Counted from the stretch's first letter, positions 21,007-30,905 are shown. The stretch is 64,000 nt of DNA from Planctomycetota bacterium (GCA_016716265.1 JADJWQ010000001.1:2232001-2296000); one strand, 5' to 3'. Translations and numbers: made by a program. The notes: generated by a model from the letters alone, not told the origin.

Positions 21007-23640
21007 ATGCTCCATGCTGTGTTCTCGGCGTTGCTCGTGCTGCCGCCCCAGGGCCCTGCCGCGGTGGTGGAGCCAACGGACTACGTGTCGCCGAGCGGCC
21101 GCCACGTGCTGCACGTGGATCCCGGCACGCGCGCCGGCGCCGGTCCGGCGCGCTATCGCCTCCTGCGCGACGGCCAGGAGCAATGGGCGGCGACGCTGCC
21201 CTTCACGCTGCGCCAGGCGGCCGTCAACGAAACGGGCTTCGCGGTCGGCTACGCGTTCACCGAGGGCGACGTTCCCCGCGGCGAGCTCGTCGTCGCCATC
21301 CTGAGCCCCGCCGGTGAGGTGCTGCTCGACGATCGCACGCCGCGCATGTGGAGCCGCGTCATGCACGCGCCGCCGGTGCCGGATGCGCTGGCGCTGATCC
21401 CGGACTTCGAGCACGACCGCTTCGCCGTCCACATCCGGGACGAGATCAACGACCGGGGCGTCGAGGTCTGGCGGCGTTACCGGATCGCAGCCGGGGAGCG
21501 GGTCGAGGATCTGCGGCCCGCAGCGGAGATGAACGTGGGCGATCGGGTCCTGCTGCGCCTGTCCGCAGCGCGCGCCGTGCCCGGCACGGACCTCCACCTG
21601 CTGCACTGGTGGCGGGTCGACCTCGACGACCGTTCCCGCGGCTACTTTCCCGATGGGGCGGTGTTCACGCTGATGGCACCCGACGGTGGGATGGTATGGG
21701 AGCACCAGTGCCCCACGGACTACACCGTCGATGGCGACCAGCAGGCCGACGACGCGCTGGCGAAGCTCGTGCAGTCGCATGGTGTGATCCTGGAGACCGC
21801 GCGTCCGGGGCGCTTCGCGCTGTGGATCGTCGCGGACGGCGAGAAGGTGACCTGGCAGGCGGAGCCACGGCCCGGTGGATGGCAGGTGCGCGAGCAGGCC
21901 CGTGAGCCCTTCTCCCCAACCGTGAAGAGCATTCCGGTTCCTGCGCCGATCGAACTGGTGTCGTTGGGCGCGGTGGCGCTGCAGACGACGGGTGCCGCGC
22001 CGGCAGTGCGCAACGTCCGCGCCTGGTCCTTCGCCCCCGGGGGCCGCGGCTTCCAGGCAATCCGTCACGACAGCGAGTGGGCGTACACGCTGGTGGATGT
22101 GGACGAGGTGGGGAAGGTGACGGGGGAACGCCCGTTCGCCCTGCCCGAAGGTACGGCGGGCACGATCCGCTGGCATTCCCTGGGTGGCGCCAGCTGGCTC
22201 GTCGTCGTGCAGCAGCGGGCGGCGGATCCGAAGGCCTTCCTGGTCGATGCTACCACCGGGCACGTCGAGCCCTGGTCGGGGCTCACCGTGCCGCGCGAAG
22301 GGGGCGCCACGGCGAACCTGGCGAAGGTCACCAGCCTGCCCGCCGGGCGGCTGGTCGCGCTCGGGACGTTCCGGTTCCAGCACACCATGCAAGACGGCCT
22401 GTTCGGCTTCGCTCCCGACGGCAAGCTGCAGTGGTCGGTCGGCAAGAAGCACGGCGATCCCACGATGCTGTTCGGCGCCAAGGATGTCACGGTGACCACG
22501 ACAGGGCTCGTCGTGGTCCTGGAGAATGTCAGCAAGACGCTCAAGGTGTTCGACGCCGATGGCCGGCATGTGCGCACCGTGGATCTGGTCCAGACGCTGG
22601 GCCGGGAGCCCAACTACCTGGCCGACATCTCACCGGGTCCCGACGGCAGCATCCTCGTCCACGATTTCCGCGGGACACCGCCGCTGTTGCACGTCGCGAT
22701 CGACGGTCGCGTCATCGGTGAGTTCACGCCGCGCTTCCGCGACGGCCGGACGCCCGATGTGCTGGCGCGCAACGCCAGGTTTGCGCCGGACGGCGAGCTG
22801 TGGACTTTCGACGGCTTCGTCTTCCTGCGCCTGGGAGCGGACGGCGTCGTCGCCGAACCTGCCGCCGCACCGCCGTCCGGGGACGCGATCACCGAGCCGG
22901 GCACGAGTGCAATTGCCGGCGGCTGCGTGTGCATCCAGGACCGCCGAACCGGTGCGCTCCACGTCTGGGCGGAATCGGGGGAGCGCGTGCTGGTCGGCGA
23001 CACCGAGCCGGCCGACGCCGAACAGGCCGATCCGATCGGCCGGATCGCCGCCGCGCCCGATGGCAGCCTCTGGGTCGGGCACGGCGGATTCCGCATCGAG
23101 CGTCGGGACCTCGGCTACCTGGGGTGGGACCGCACGGGCCGTCGCCTCGGCCACCTCCCGTGCGCGGGCGACGTCGCCTTCGCGCCGGACGGCGAGCGCC
23201 TGTGGAACTGGGGCCGCGAGGCCGGCCTGATCCAGCGCAACACGAGCGGCGAGTTGCTGTCGAGGATCGACCGGATGCCCGACGACCGCTGGTTCCCCAC
23301 CGTCGCGGACGTGGTGTTCGAGGCGAACGGTGGCATGGCAGTGCTGTCCCCGCCCTGGGTGTCGTTCTTCCCGGCGGCGCGCGCTGGCCGCCGGATGCTC
23401 TCGATCGAGGGCAGCGCCCCGGACGTGCGGCGACTGCATTGCAGCGCGGACTGGTTGCTGTTGTCGTCCTGGAAGCCCGTAGTCGTCCTCGTCCAGCGTT
23501 CCAGCGGCGAGCTGTTCACGTTCACGCCCGAAGCCGCCGCCGGCGAGTCGTCATGGGCTCATGGGATCTCGTTGGACGGCAAGCGGTTGCTCTCGCTCGA
23601 GGTGCGCAGCGGTCGGCTGCACCGGTTCGCTTTGCCCTGA
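21007..23640 (+). CDS. Large secreted beta-propeller protein of unknown function
   Basis: 877 residues. I chose ATG 21007 because it opens a short signal-like segment (MLHAVFSALLVLPPQGPAA). Earlier in-frame codons lie in intergenic-looking sequence. The chain is almost wholly beta: successive 40-60-residue blades with GxxxAxxxDG[S/E]L turns, such as ISPGPDGSILVHDF, RFAPDGELWTFDGFVFLRLG, RIAAAPDGSLWVGHGG and VAFAPDGERLWNWG. This suggests two NHL/SMP-30-like propellers. No enzyme motif is seen. Base composition is slightly less extreme than in the neighbouring housekeeping genes. It ends at 23640, and IS91 remnant 2 begins about 400 bases later. Confidence 0.75.
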   Translation: MLHAVFSALLVLPPQGPAAVVEPTDYVSPSGRHVLHVDPGTRAGAGPARYRLLRDGQEQWAATLPFTLRQAAVNETGFAVGYAFTEGDVPRGELVVAILSPAGEVLLDDRTPRMWSRVMHAPPVPDALALIPDFEHDRFAVHIRDEINDRGVEVWRRYRIAAGERVEDLRPAAEMNVGDRVLLRLSAARAVPGTDLHLLHWWRVDLDDRSRGYFPDGAVFTLMAPDGGMVWEHQCPTDYTVDGDQQADDALAKLVQSHGVILETARPGRFALWIVADGEKVTWQAEPRPGGWQVREQAREPFSPTVKSIPVPAPIELVSLGAVALQTTGAAPAVRNVRAWSFAPGGRGFQAIRHDSEWAYTLVDVDEVGKVTGERPFALPEGTAGTIRWHSLGGASWLVVVQQRAADPKAFLVDATTGHVEPWSGLTVPREGGATANLAKVTSLPAGRLVALGTFRFQHTMQDGLFGFAPDGKLQWSVGKKHGDPTMLFGAKDVTVTTTGLVVVLENVSKTLKVFDADGRHVRTVDLVQTLGREPNYLADISPGPDGSILVHDFRGTPPLLHVAIDGRVIGEFTPRFRDGRTPDVLARNARFAPDGELWTFDGFVFLRLGADGVVAEPAAAPPSGDAITEPGTSAIAGGCVCIQDRRTGALHVWAESGERVLVGDTEPADAEQADPIGRIAAAPDGSLWVGHGGFRIERRDLGYLGWDRTGRRLGHLPCAGDVAFAPDGERLWNWGREAGLIQRNTSGELLSRIDRMPDDRWFPTVADVVFEANGGMAVLSPPWVSFFPAARAGRRMLSIEGSAPDVRRLHCSADWLLLSSWKPVVVLVQRSSGELFTFTPEAAAGESSWAHGISLDGKRLLSLEVRSGRLHRFALP

Positions 23641-23999
23641 AGCACCGCGGTGCCGGTGCAAGCCCGGCGCGCGGGACGGCCGGTCGTGGCCTCTCCGGCA
23701 GCATCGCAGCCCTTCTGGCCGCTACCACCCAAGCGCGAGAGCCGAAGCCCTCGCTTTCGCGCCCGCAGCTGAACGCCATATCGTTTTGCAGCAGCGTGTC
23801 GGTCCCGATCGGAGTGCTCGGACTCGCGAGGGAGAGCCCCAAGCCGAACCACTGGTTCCAGTTGGTGGATGACCTCGTACAGCGCGGCGTGACAGCCGGG
23901 ACGAGACGGTCGGTGGCCTGCACCCGCCGGGGACCCTTTCCTCGGGGGCTGGCTGGCTCGCCGTCGCCCGACTTCGAGCCCGTGCCGATGCGGGCAGCG
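23641..23999. other. Interval between the propeller gene and IS91 remnant 2
   Basis: 359 bases without a supported gene. It probably includes the degraded 5' end of the IS91 element. Confidence 0.4.
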
Positions 24000-25693
24000 A
24001 TCCCTGCGCCGGTTCCATCCCCCGCTTCGTGCGGCGCGAGCTGGAGGACTGCCGGCGCTGCGGCCAGCTCGCTGCCGGCTTCGCGAGGGTCTAATGCCCT
24101 GGCTGTCGCGTCGACGAGGTCGCGGCCTTCAGCTGCAAGCACCGCGGCTTCTGCCCGTCCTGCGGAGGCCGTCGGATGGCGGACTCGGCTGCATGGCTCG
24201 TCGATCGGGTGCTCCCCGAGGTCCCCGTGCGCCAGGTCGTCCTGCGCCTGCCGTTCGAACTCCGCATTCTGCTCGCCCGCGACCCCGAGCTGCTGCTCGC
24301 AATACGGAAGTTCCTCGTGCGGAGCTACTTCGCGTCACAGCGCCGCCAGGCTCGAGAACTCGGGATCGTCGAGCCGCGGCCGGCGGTGGTGGCCGCACAG
24401 TCCCATGACTCGGCCCTCCGGCTCGACCCTCCGGCTCGACCCTCACTTCCACGGGATCTTCGTCGACGGCGTCTTGGTCGTGTCGTCTGCCGTTGACCGC
24501 GCGACCTTCCACCCGCTGCCGGCACCGACCGACGAGCAGCTCGTCCGGGTCACGGCACGCATCGTCCGTCGCGTCCTCGCGCTGCTTCGTGACCGAGGAC
24601 TCCTGCGGGACGATGGGGGCGGTTTGCAGCTGGACGACGAGCGAAGCGCCCTCGACGCGTGTCAGGCCGCCGCAGTCCAGGGTCGGATCGCGTTCGGTGA
24701 CCAGGCTGGTCGCGCGGTGCCCCGCTGGCGCGATCCGGACGCGATCCGGACGCGATTCGTGACGGCGTGGCTGCCTTCGATCGGCAGGCGCGCTACCGGG
24801 GTCTCTCATTGCACGCGGGGACCGCGGTCGAGTCCGGCCGTCGCGAAGCCCTCGAGTGGCTGTGCCGATACATCCTGTGCCCGGCCATCGACGAGGACCG
24901 CCTGGCCTGGACCCGCGACGGCAAGGTCGTCTACAGGTTCGAGCGGCCGTGGAAGGACGGTACGAAGCTGGTGGTGTTCGAGCCCCTGGTCCTGATCGAG
25001 CGGCTCGCCGCGTTGGTGCCTCGGCCGCGGAGAAACCTGGCTACCTACCACGAGGCGTTCGCGCCCGGCCCGTCCTACCGCGAACGGATCGTCCCACCGC
25101 CGCCCGCTGAAGACGAATCGCCGCCCGCCTTCCGGTCGGTTCAGAGACGCCTCTCGACTCCGCGAAAGAAGCGTGCTGACGACGAACGATCGCGACGACG
25201 CCACTCCCGGGCTCAGCTCATGTTGCGCTGTTTCGGGATCGACGTCCTGGTGTGCCCTCGCTGCCAGACCCGCCGTCAACTCCTGACGTGGCCGCAGACC
25301 GTACTGCTGCAGCCTCCTGCGGAGGCTGGTCGGCTGCGGATGCAGCGACCCGCTTCGCGGGTTCATCACCGACCCGCGCACGATCGTCCGGATCCTGACC
25401 TGGCTCGATCTGCCCGCGGAACTCCCACCGCTCGCACCAGCGAGGCCACCGCCCGGCGAACCAGGACTGCGGGCAGACTGAACGTGGCCACGCTCGACAC
25501 GGCGACCGGAATCGAGGCTGGGGGTTGTCCGGGGTCTGCACCACACCGTCTCGACCGCCTCGAAGTCGGCAAGACCTCCGCGACCTGCCTCCCCCTCGAT
25601 TGCCTGCTTTCGCGCTCCCCGAGCCTCCAAACGCACCAACCCTCCCACCCAGCGCGGCTCGCTGGAAACCTCTTTGTCCTCACCACCTTCTGC
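24000..25693 (+). mobile_element. IS91-family transposase remnant 2 (longest copy, several frameshifts)
   Basis: Reads, across three frames: FVRRELEDCRRCGQLAAGFA; then the Cys-rich AFSCKHRGFCPSCGGRRMAD typical of the IS91 N-terminal zinc domain; RQVVLRLPFELRILLARDPE; the HUH-like HFHGIFVDG; LCRYILCPAIDEDRLAW (tyrosine helix); RFERPWKDGTKLVVFEPLVL; and the zinc-ribbon end VLVCPRCQTRRQLLT. A 14-base tandem duplication of CGGCTCGACCCTC(C) near 24419-24446 breaks the frame just before HFHG, and the 74-base hairpin insert breaks it again before the final TDPRTIVRILTWLDLP. The right end is at about 25693 (GGAAACCTCTTTGTCCT). The frame stays open into the next gene. Confidence 0.85.
25288..25361 (+). 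repeat. 74-base double-hairpin insert, copy 2 (reference copy)
   Basis: Interrupts the transposase between the codons for RRQLLT and ITDPRTIVRIL. It contains two inverted repeats: CAGCCTCC-TGC-GGAGGCTG and ACCCGC-TTC-GCGGGT. Length 74 shifts the frame by two bases. The same insert sits at the same place in all four IS91 copies. Confidence 0.75.
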
Positions 25694-25723
25694 CGTTCGA
25701 CCGGAGGAAAGCCGATAAAGGCA

Positions 25724-26428
25724 GTGACCGTACGGTTCGCCTTCATGGCGCTGGGCGCGAGCTCCGCGCTGCATCTCTGGCTGTTCCGGCCATTCGATCA
25801 CCCGACGCGTGAGACGATCGTGCCGATCCTGCGGCCCGACGAGCCGCCGGAGGACGAGGACGACGGGATCCTCGTGGCGCCGGACGCGGCTGGCGAGCCG
25901 CTCGAGGACCGTCTTCCTGCTACCGACGCTCCCGAGGAGGCGGACGGCGCACGGCTCGGGGGTCAGCCCCGGGACGATCTCGCGATCGACCTCGACGCCG
26001 GCGACGAGATCGCGATGATCACGCTGGCCGATGCAATGCGGCTGCAACTCGTGCTCGTCGCACGGCAGCCGCGCAGCGTGTGGCAAGTTCACATCGACGC
26101 TGCGGGGCGGCTCGCGGTGGGCGAGCGGGTCGAGAGCGCGCCGTCCATGTTCCTGTAGCTGCCCGACCGCAGGGGCGACGGCCGTCGCCTGCGCTACCAG
26201 CACTGGGGGCAGCTCGCCCGTAGCGTGCTCCATGTCGCTTCGAACGTCGCGACCGACTTAGCCCTGGCGCTGACCGACGACTCGCTCGATCGCGCCGCGC
26301 GCGAGGCGCTGCGCGAGCACTGCGCGCGCGAGCGCATCCCGATCGGCACCGTGCACCGGGTCACCGTACGCCCCGTGCCTCGAGACGGCGGGGCGGGGCT
26401 GGTCGTCCGGTCGGTGTCGGTCCCGTGA
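25724..26428 (+). pseudogene. First gene of the CHAT-NACHT/TIR cluster, interrupted by an amber codon
   Basis: From GTG 25724 (or ATG 25745) one frame runs to 26428 with a single TAG at 26156-26158. Before it the protein has a hydrophobic start (FAFMALGASSALHLWLF), a Pro/Asp/Glu-rich linker and a fold ending VWQVHIDAAGRLAVGERVES. After it comes QHWGQLARSVLHVASNVATD to VVRSVSVP. The last codons overlap the next start as GTGA (26425-26428), a translational-coupling signature showing that the ancestral gene ended at 26428. A GGAGG lies at 25703-25707, just beyond the IS91 end, so the promoter may have been removed. No family recognised. It could still give a 144-residue product. Confidence 0.6.
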
Positions 26429-29400
26429 GCGGGGGCGGGTCGGCCGGATGGTGGGTCGGCCGCATCTCGCGTATCGTTCCGCTTCGCATGGACGAGCGGG
26501 ACGTTCTGCTGGAGATCCGCAAGGCCGACGCGGGGTTCGAGGTGCGGCTGCGCCGAGGGAACGACCTCGGCGAGGAGCCGACGTTCGAGCCGTTGGCGCT
26601 GCCCGCTGCGCTGTGGCAGCAGGCCGGCGCTCTGCGCCCGGACGACGCGCGCGGTGACCTGCAGGCGCAGCGGGAGCATGGCGTGGCCCTGCTCGGGGCG
26701 TTGCCAGCAGGCGTCGCGACGCGCCTGGCCGGCCTTGTCGTGCCGCGATTGGCGCCGGGAGAGATCCGCCGGGTCGTCCTCCAGCTCCCGGACGGCATCC
26801 CGCATAGCGAGCCCGACCCCGCCGACCTCGCCTGGGAGTGCATGCTGCGCAGCCCGTGCGCGGTGCAGCGGCTGCACGACGCGGAGGCGACCGACCTGGC
26901 GGCGCGCGAGCCCCTGCTCGTGCCGCCATTGCGGGTCCTGCTGGTGCTCACGGGGCTCGAAGACCCGGCGCATCGCATCGTGAGGGAGGCGCAGAGGCTC
27001 GTCACGGATCTGTGTGACGCGCTAGGGAATCAGAAGGCGTCGGTCGACTTGCGGGTCGCGGCTTCGGAGCTCTATGTCGTCACCGACGCGGACGGCCGCC
27101 CCCGGCTCACGGGTGGAGGCAAGCCGACCGTGCCGGCGCCAGTCGTGCAGGACGTCTACCGAGATGTTGCGTCGTTCCGACGCCTGCTGCAGAACGGTCG
27201 GCTGGACCGCGATGCCTCCGGAAAGCCGGCCAGCGCGCCGCCGCATGTCGTGGTGCTGTTCGGGCACTCGAATGCGAAGGGGGCGATGCAGGCCACCGCG
27301 CTGCGGCTCGGTCTCTTCGAGGACGACGCGCGGACGGAGATCGTCGTGGCGGACGGCGACGTGCGCGACTCGCTCGCGGCCCGAGGCGAGCTCGCCCTCG
27401 TCGTGGCGATCCCGTGCAGCTCGGGCGGGATCGCCAGACGCCTGCTGAGCGTCGCCCCGCACGTCGTCGGGATGCAGGGGCTCACCGAGCCGGTCGACCG
27501 GTCGGCTCCGCTGGGCCGACTCCTGTGCGAGCTGGCGCTCGGCCGGCGCAATCGCGTGCACGACGCCGTGGAGGCTGCCCGCGCCGCCGCGATCCAGCCC
27601 CGCCGCTTCCAGATCCAGCACGTCAGCAGCCAGCGCAACTCCGCGGTGTTCGTCGCGAGGCACGAGCGGGCGCTCGACGAGTACCACCGCGAGCTGTCCG
27701 AGCGCCACGGCCGGATCCGGCCGCGCCACGGCGCCGGTCTGCGCGTGGGGCTGCTCGATATCCACGTCGCGATCCAGTTTCAGGTCGTCGGCTCCGCACC
27801 GGGCGTCGTGGAGTTCGAAGCTCTGCTCCGACCGCAGCGTGGGTTATGGATGCTGGGAGGCGGGCCCGGGACTGGCAAGACGACGACGCTGCTGAGCTTC
27901 GCATTGCAGGCGCGGCCAAAGTCGCTGCTGCTGTCCGTCCAAATGCACAACTGGCTCGAGGAATCGAGTGGCATCGACAACAGGTTCGAGTCGATCGTCG
28001 ACTCCCTCGAGCGACACATTGGCATCCGTGAGCTCGCGCAGGCGCTGCACATCCGCGAGCAGGCACGCAAGCGGCTCGGTCGCCTCGCCTCGACGTGGAA
28101 GCTGTGCACATTCCTCGTCGCATGCCGGGAGTCGGCCAGGGAGGACGAGTTCGGCGACGGCTGGCGCTCGGTCGATGTCTGCGAGCTGAGCCACGGCCAG
28201 CAGGTCGAGCTGGTCGAACGTGGGTTTCGAATCGCGCGGGAGGAGCGAGGGACGGGAGCGGCGTTGGACGCCCGCACCCTGCTCGCGGAGATCGCCGAAT
28301 GCAACGGCACGCTGGCGTCCAATCCGCTGCTCCTCACGATCCTGGCGAGCCGCGCGCTGTTCCAGCGCGACGCGCCCGCCCCGCGCAGCCAGCTCGACGT
28401 CCTCGTCGAGATGATCGGCGATCTCCTGGCACATCGCTACGACGACGCCCTGCCGTACACGCCGGAGCTGCCGGTCGTGCCGGTGCGGAAGCTGCTCGCG
28501 AGTATCGCGTGGACGATGACCGAGGCAGGGACGCTGGTCGCCGACACCACGGCGTTGACCGCAGCCATACAGGGCGACGAGGACGCCAAGGAGCTCGTGC
28601 GCGCGACGGGCACCGACGAGTGGGGCCTGCTGGATCGCATGCGGATCACCGGTCTGCTCCTGCGGCGCAAGGGCGAGGCTCGTTGGCACTTCGCGCACCG
28701 CTACCTGCAGGACGCGCTGACCGCCGAGTACCGTTGGCAGAGCACGCTGAGCGCGTCGCGCGACCCCGTGCCCGTGGTGCGTATGCACCTGGCCGCGCGC
28801 GCGCAGTCGGCGAGCCTCAAGATGTGGACGCAGCCGGCCCCGCTCGTCTCATCGCGCATCGAGCGTCGCGATGAGGTTCTGAACGACCTCGCCGAGCGGC
28901 TGATCGCGCAGGGATCGAAGCGCACGGCGCTGAGCGTCCTCTCGCACGCCGGCGATTGGAGGCGGAGCACGCAGCTTCGCGCGCTGGTGCTCGGGCGCTC
29001 TGCGGTGACGAGCGAGGTCGGTGAGGGGGAGCGGCTGCTCGGGTCCCTGCGCGCGGACGGAGCCCTCGACGCCGAGACCTACGGGATCCTCGCCGGGATC
29101 AAGAAGCGGCGCTTCGTCGATGGTGTGATCCGCCGTCGCGGCGATGCTGACGCCGAGTCGCTGCGTCAGGCCCGCGAGCTGTACGCGGAGGGCTTCGCTC
29201 ATCCCGATTGCGGGTCCAGCTACTACCTGGGCGTCAACGCCCTCGCAACGACGGTGTGGGAGCAGCATTGGACCGGCACTACGCACGACGTCGAGGCGCT
29301 CCTGCGACGCGTTCGGGCAGCGCTCGCGGCGGTTCCCGAGGACAGGCGGGACCACTGGTATCTCGCGACCCTTGCGGAGGTCGAGCCGTTGAACGGCGAG

Positions 29401-30450
29401 CTGGACGTTGCGCGGGGCCGGTGTCGCGAGGCCGTTGCAGCGAGCCCGCGGAAGCTCCTCCACCACGCCACCATGCGGCGGCAGGCACGCGTGAATCTGG
29501 TCGCGCTCGGCAAGTGCAGAGGCGAGTTCGGCGGCGCGTTCGATATCGGTCGGGTCGCGGCGTTCACCGGTCACCTGATCGACCGACCGGGGCGGTTCCC
29601 GGAGAGGTTCCCGGCGCGCTTCGAGCGCACGGTCGCCGCTCGGCTGCGCAAGCTCCTCGATCCGCGCGACGTGCGCCTGGCCTTCAGCCAGGCGGCCGAC
29701 GGCGGCGACCTGCTGTTCATCGAGGGGCTGCTGGCGCGCGGCGGCCAGCCGCGCGTCATCCTGCCGTTCCCGCCCGCGGACTTCGTCCGGGCCTCAGTGC
29801 TCCCCGAGTGGCGGGCGCGCTTCCATGGGGTCCCGGACGACGCTCGGGTCCGTGTCGAGGTGCTCGGCCCGCTGCCCGCGGACGAGGGCGGGCAGAGCGA
29901 CGCCTACCGGCGCTGCAATGAGCGCCTCACCGCCGCTCCGTACGCGGAGGCGCACGACCTCGTCGACGATCCGCTGCTGGTGTGCGTCTGGGGCCGGAGC
30001 AGCGGCAAGGTCGGCGGAACCGGCGAGATGGTGGCGAAGTGGACGCAGGACGACTGCACGATCGACGTGATCGAGCCGAGCATCGACCGCGGAGGCATCG
30101 CGGTGGAGGGCGGCACGGCGGTCGAGTGGGAGAGCCGGACGGGGTACATTGTCGGGAGAGGCAATTCATGGACTGGCAGAGTCGTACGGTCTCGCCGCGC
30201 AGGGCGACGCCCCCGAAGGTCGACATCAGGTTTCCGTGCCCGGCGTTGTCACGGCTCATCGGCTCGGTCGCCTTCCTCGCTGCCGCGTCGGGATGCTGGT
30301 ATGCCGGCCAAGCGATGCTCGGGCTGCCGTCGCTCGATTGGGCAGAGCCACAGTGGACCGGGGCGCACGTCTGGGTGGTCGTGGGGAGCCTGCTCGTCGG
30401 CGCCTTCGTCGGACTGCTCGGTTTCGGGGCGGGGCTCGCCATTCCCGTAA
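26425..30450 (+). CDS. CHAT - NACHT - TPR/TRAF-binding-like - SLOG-like multidomain protein
   Basis: 1341 residues. An N-terminal adaptor region (1-150) leads into a CHAT (caspase-like) peptidase domain, with a probable His281 in VVLFGHSN and Cys331 in AIPCSSGG (family: GHG and ACxS). Next is a NACHT NTPase with P-loop GGGPGTGKTTT (Lys485), a sensor-like FLVACRESA and a downstream HFAHRYLQDALTAEY. I cannot find the LLLDxLDE Walker B stretch. Residues about 900-1040 are helical repeats like the MAP3K TRAF-binding/TPR domain (YYLGVNAL; HWYLATLAEVEPL). About 1050-1216 is a SLOG-like Rossmann domain (GHLIDRPG; GDLLFIEGLLARGG; VILPFPPADFV). The last 94 codons overlap the next gene and look meaningless. 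Cytosolic STAND-type signal protein, probably a conflict or death effector. GTG start overlaps the upstream stop. Confidence 0.8.
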   Translation: MSGGGSAGWWVGRISRIVPLRMDERDVLLEIRKADAGFEVRLRRGNDLGEEPTFEPLALPAALWQQAGALRPDDARGDLQAQREHGVALLGALPAGVATRLAGLVVPRLAPGEIRRVVLQLPDGIPHSEPDPADLAWECMLRSPCAVQRLHDAEATDLAAREPLLVPPLRVLLVLTGLEDPAHRIVREAQRLVTDLCDALGNQKASVDLRVAASELYVVTDADGRPRLTGGGKPTVPAPVVQDVYRDVASFRRLLQNGRLDRDASGKPASAPPHVVVLFGHSNAKGAMQATALRLGLFEDDARTEIVVADGDVRDSLAARGELALVVAIPCSSGGIARRLLSVAPHVVGMQGLTEPVDRSAPLGRLLCELALGRRNRVHDAVEAARAAAIQPRRFQIQHVSSQRNSAVFVARHERALDEYHRELSERHGRIRPRHGAGLRVGLLDIHVAIQFQVVGSAPGVVEFEALLRPQRGLWMLGGGPGTGKTTTLLSFALQARPKSLLLSVQMHNWLEESSGIDNRFESIVDSLERHIGIRELAQALHIREQARKRLGRLASTWKLCTFLVACRESAREDEFGDGWRSVDVCELSHGQQVELVERGFRIAREERGTGAALDARTLLAEIAECNGTLASNPLLLTILASRALFQRDAPAPRSQLDVLVEMIGDLLAHRYDDALPYTPELPVVPVRKLLASIAWTMTEAGTLVADTTALTAAIQGDEDAKELVRATGTDEWGLLDRMRITGLLLRRKGEARWHFAHRYLQDALTAEYRWQSTLSASRDPVPVVRMHLAARAQSASLKMWTQPAPLVSSRIERRDEVLNDLAERLIAQGSKRTALSVLSHAGDWRRSTQLRALVLGRSAVTSEVGEGERLLGSLRADGALDAETYGILAGIKKRRFVDGVIRRRGDADAESLRQARELYAEGFAHPDCGSSYYLGVNALATTVWEQHWTGTTHDVEALLRRVRAALAAVPEDRRDHWYLATLAEVEPLNGELDVARGRCREAVAASPRKLLHHATMRRQARVNLVALGKCRGEFGGAFDIGRVAAFTGHLIDRPGRFPERFPARFERTVAARLRKLLDPRDVRLAFSQAADGGDLLFIEGLLARGGQPRVILPFPPADFVRASVLPEWRARFHGVPDDARVRVEVLGPLPADEGGQSDAYRRCNERLTAAPYAEAHDLVDDPLLVCVWGRSSGKVGGTGEMVAKWTQDDCTIDVIEPSIDRGGIAVEGGTAVEWESRTGYIVGRGNSWTGRVVRSRRAGRRPRRSTSGFRARRCHGSSARSPSSLPRRDAGMPAKRCSGCRRSIGQSHSGPGRTSGWSWGACSSAPSSDCSVSGRGSPFP

Positions 30451-30905
30451 GGAGCGAGAGCACGAGCGACCTCCTCATCACGCTCTGGCAGTTCATCGCC
30501 AACACCAGCATCATCTGGATCATCGGCATGGGGGCCGCGATGTCCATGTCCCTCGGACGCGAGGCGGCGAAGTCCGCGGTCGTGGAGCTCGGCATGGAGC
30601 GGGCCTCCCTCCACGTGATCGGCACAGGATGCGCTCTCGGTCTCGCTCTGGGCATCGGCTTCTTCCTCGCGCCGCGCCTGCGCATCCCGCTCGTGCCGTA
30701 CCTGGCGTATGCCGTCGGGGTGTCGCTGCTCGCAGCGAAATGGCACTTCGGCGTATATGAGATCCAGGGAGCATACTGGATCGTGGCCGGTCTGATCGTC
30801 CCGATGCTCGCCCTCGCCGTCAGCGCCGGGATGATCGAGCGGGACCGTCGGGAGCGCAGGATCGTCATGGAGCAGGCGAGGTCACATGCTCGACCGCATC
30901 AATGA
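30168..30905 (+). CDS. Six-TM membrane protein of the CHAT-NACHT/TIR cluster
   Basis: 245 residues, start ATG 30168 with GGGAGAGG about 6 bases upstream. Six hydrophobic segments are seen, for example VWVVVGSLLVGAFVGLLGFG, LLITLWQFIANTSIIWIIGM, VIGTGCALGLALGIGFF and YWIVAGLIVPMLALAVSAGM. The ends are charged and short (RSHARPHQ). No transporter or enzyme motif is seen. It overlaps the TIR gene by 20 bases, so the two are co-translated. By analogy with membrane components of abortive-infection systems it could be a pore-forming effector or an anchor for its neighbours; this is inference only. Not recognised as a named family. Confidence 0.75.
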   Translation: MDWQSRTVSPRRATPPKVDIRFPCPALSRLIGSVAFLAAASGCWYAGQAMLGLPSLDWAEPQWTGAHVWVVVGSLLVGAFVGLLGFGAGLAIPVRSESTSDLLITLWQFIANTSIIWIIGMGAAMSMSLGREAAKSAVVELGMERASLHVIGTGCALGLALGIGFFLAPRLRIPLVPYLAYAVGVSLLAAKWHFGVYEIQGAYWIVAGLIVPMLALAVSAGMIERDRRERRIVMEQARSHARPHQ

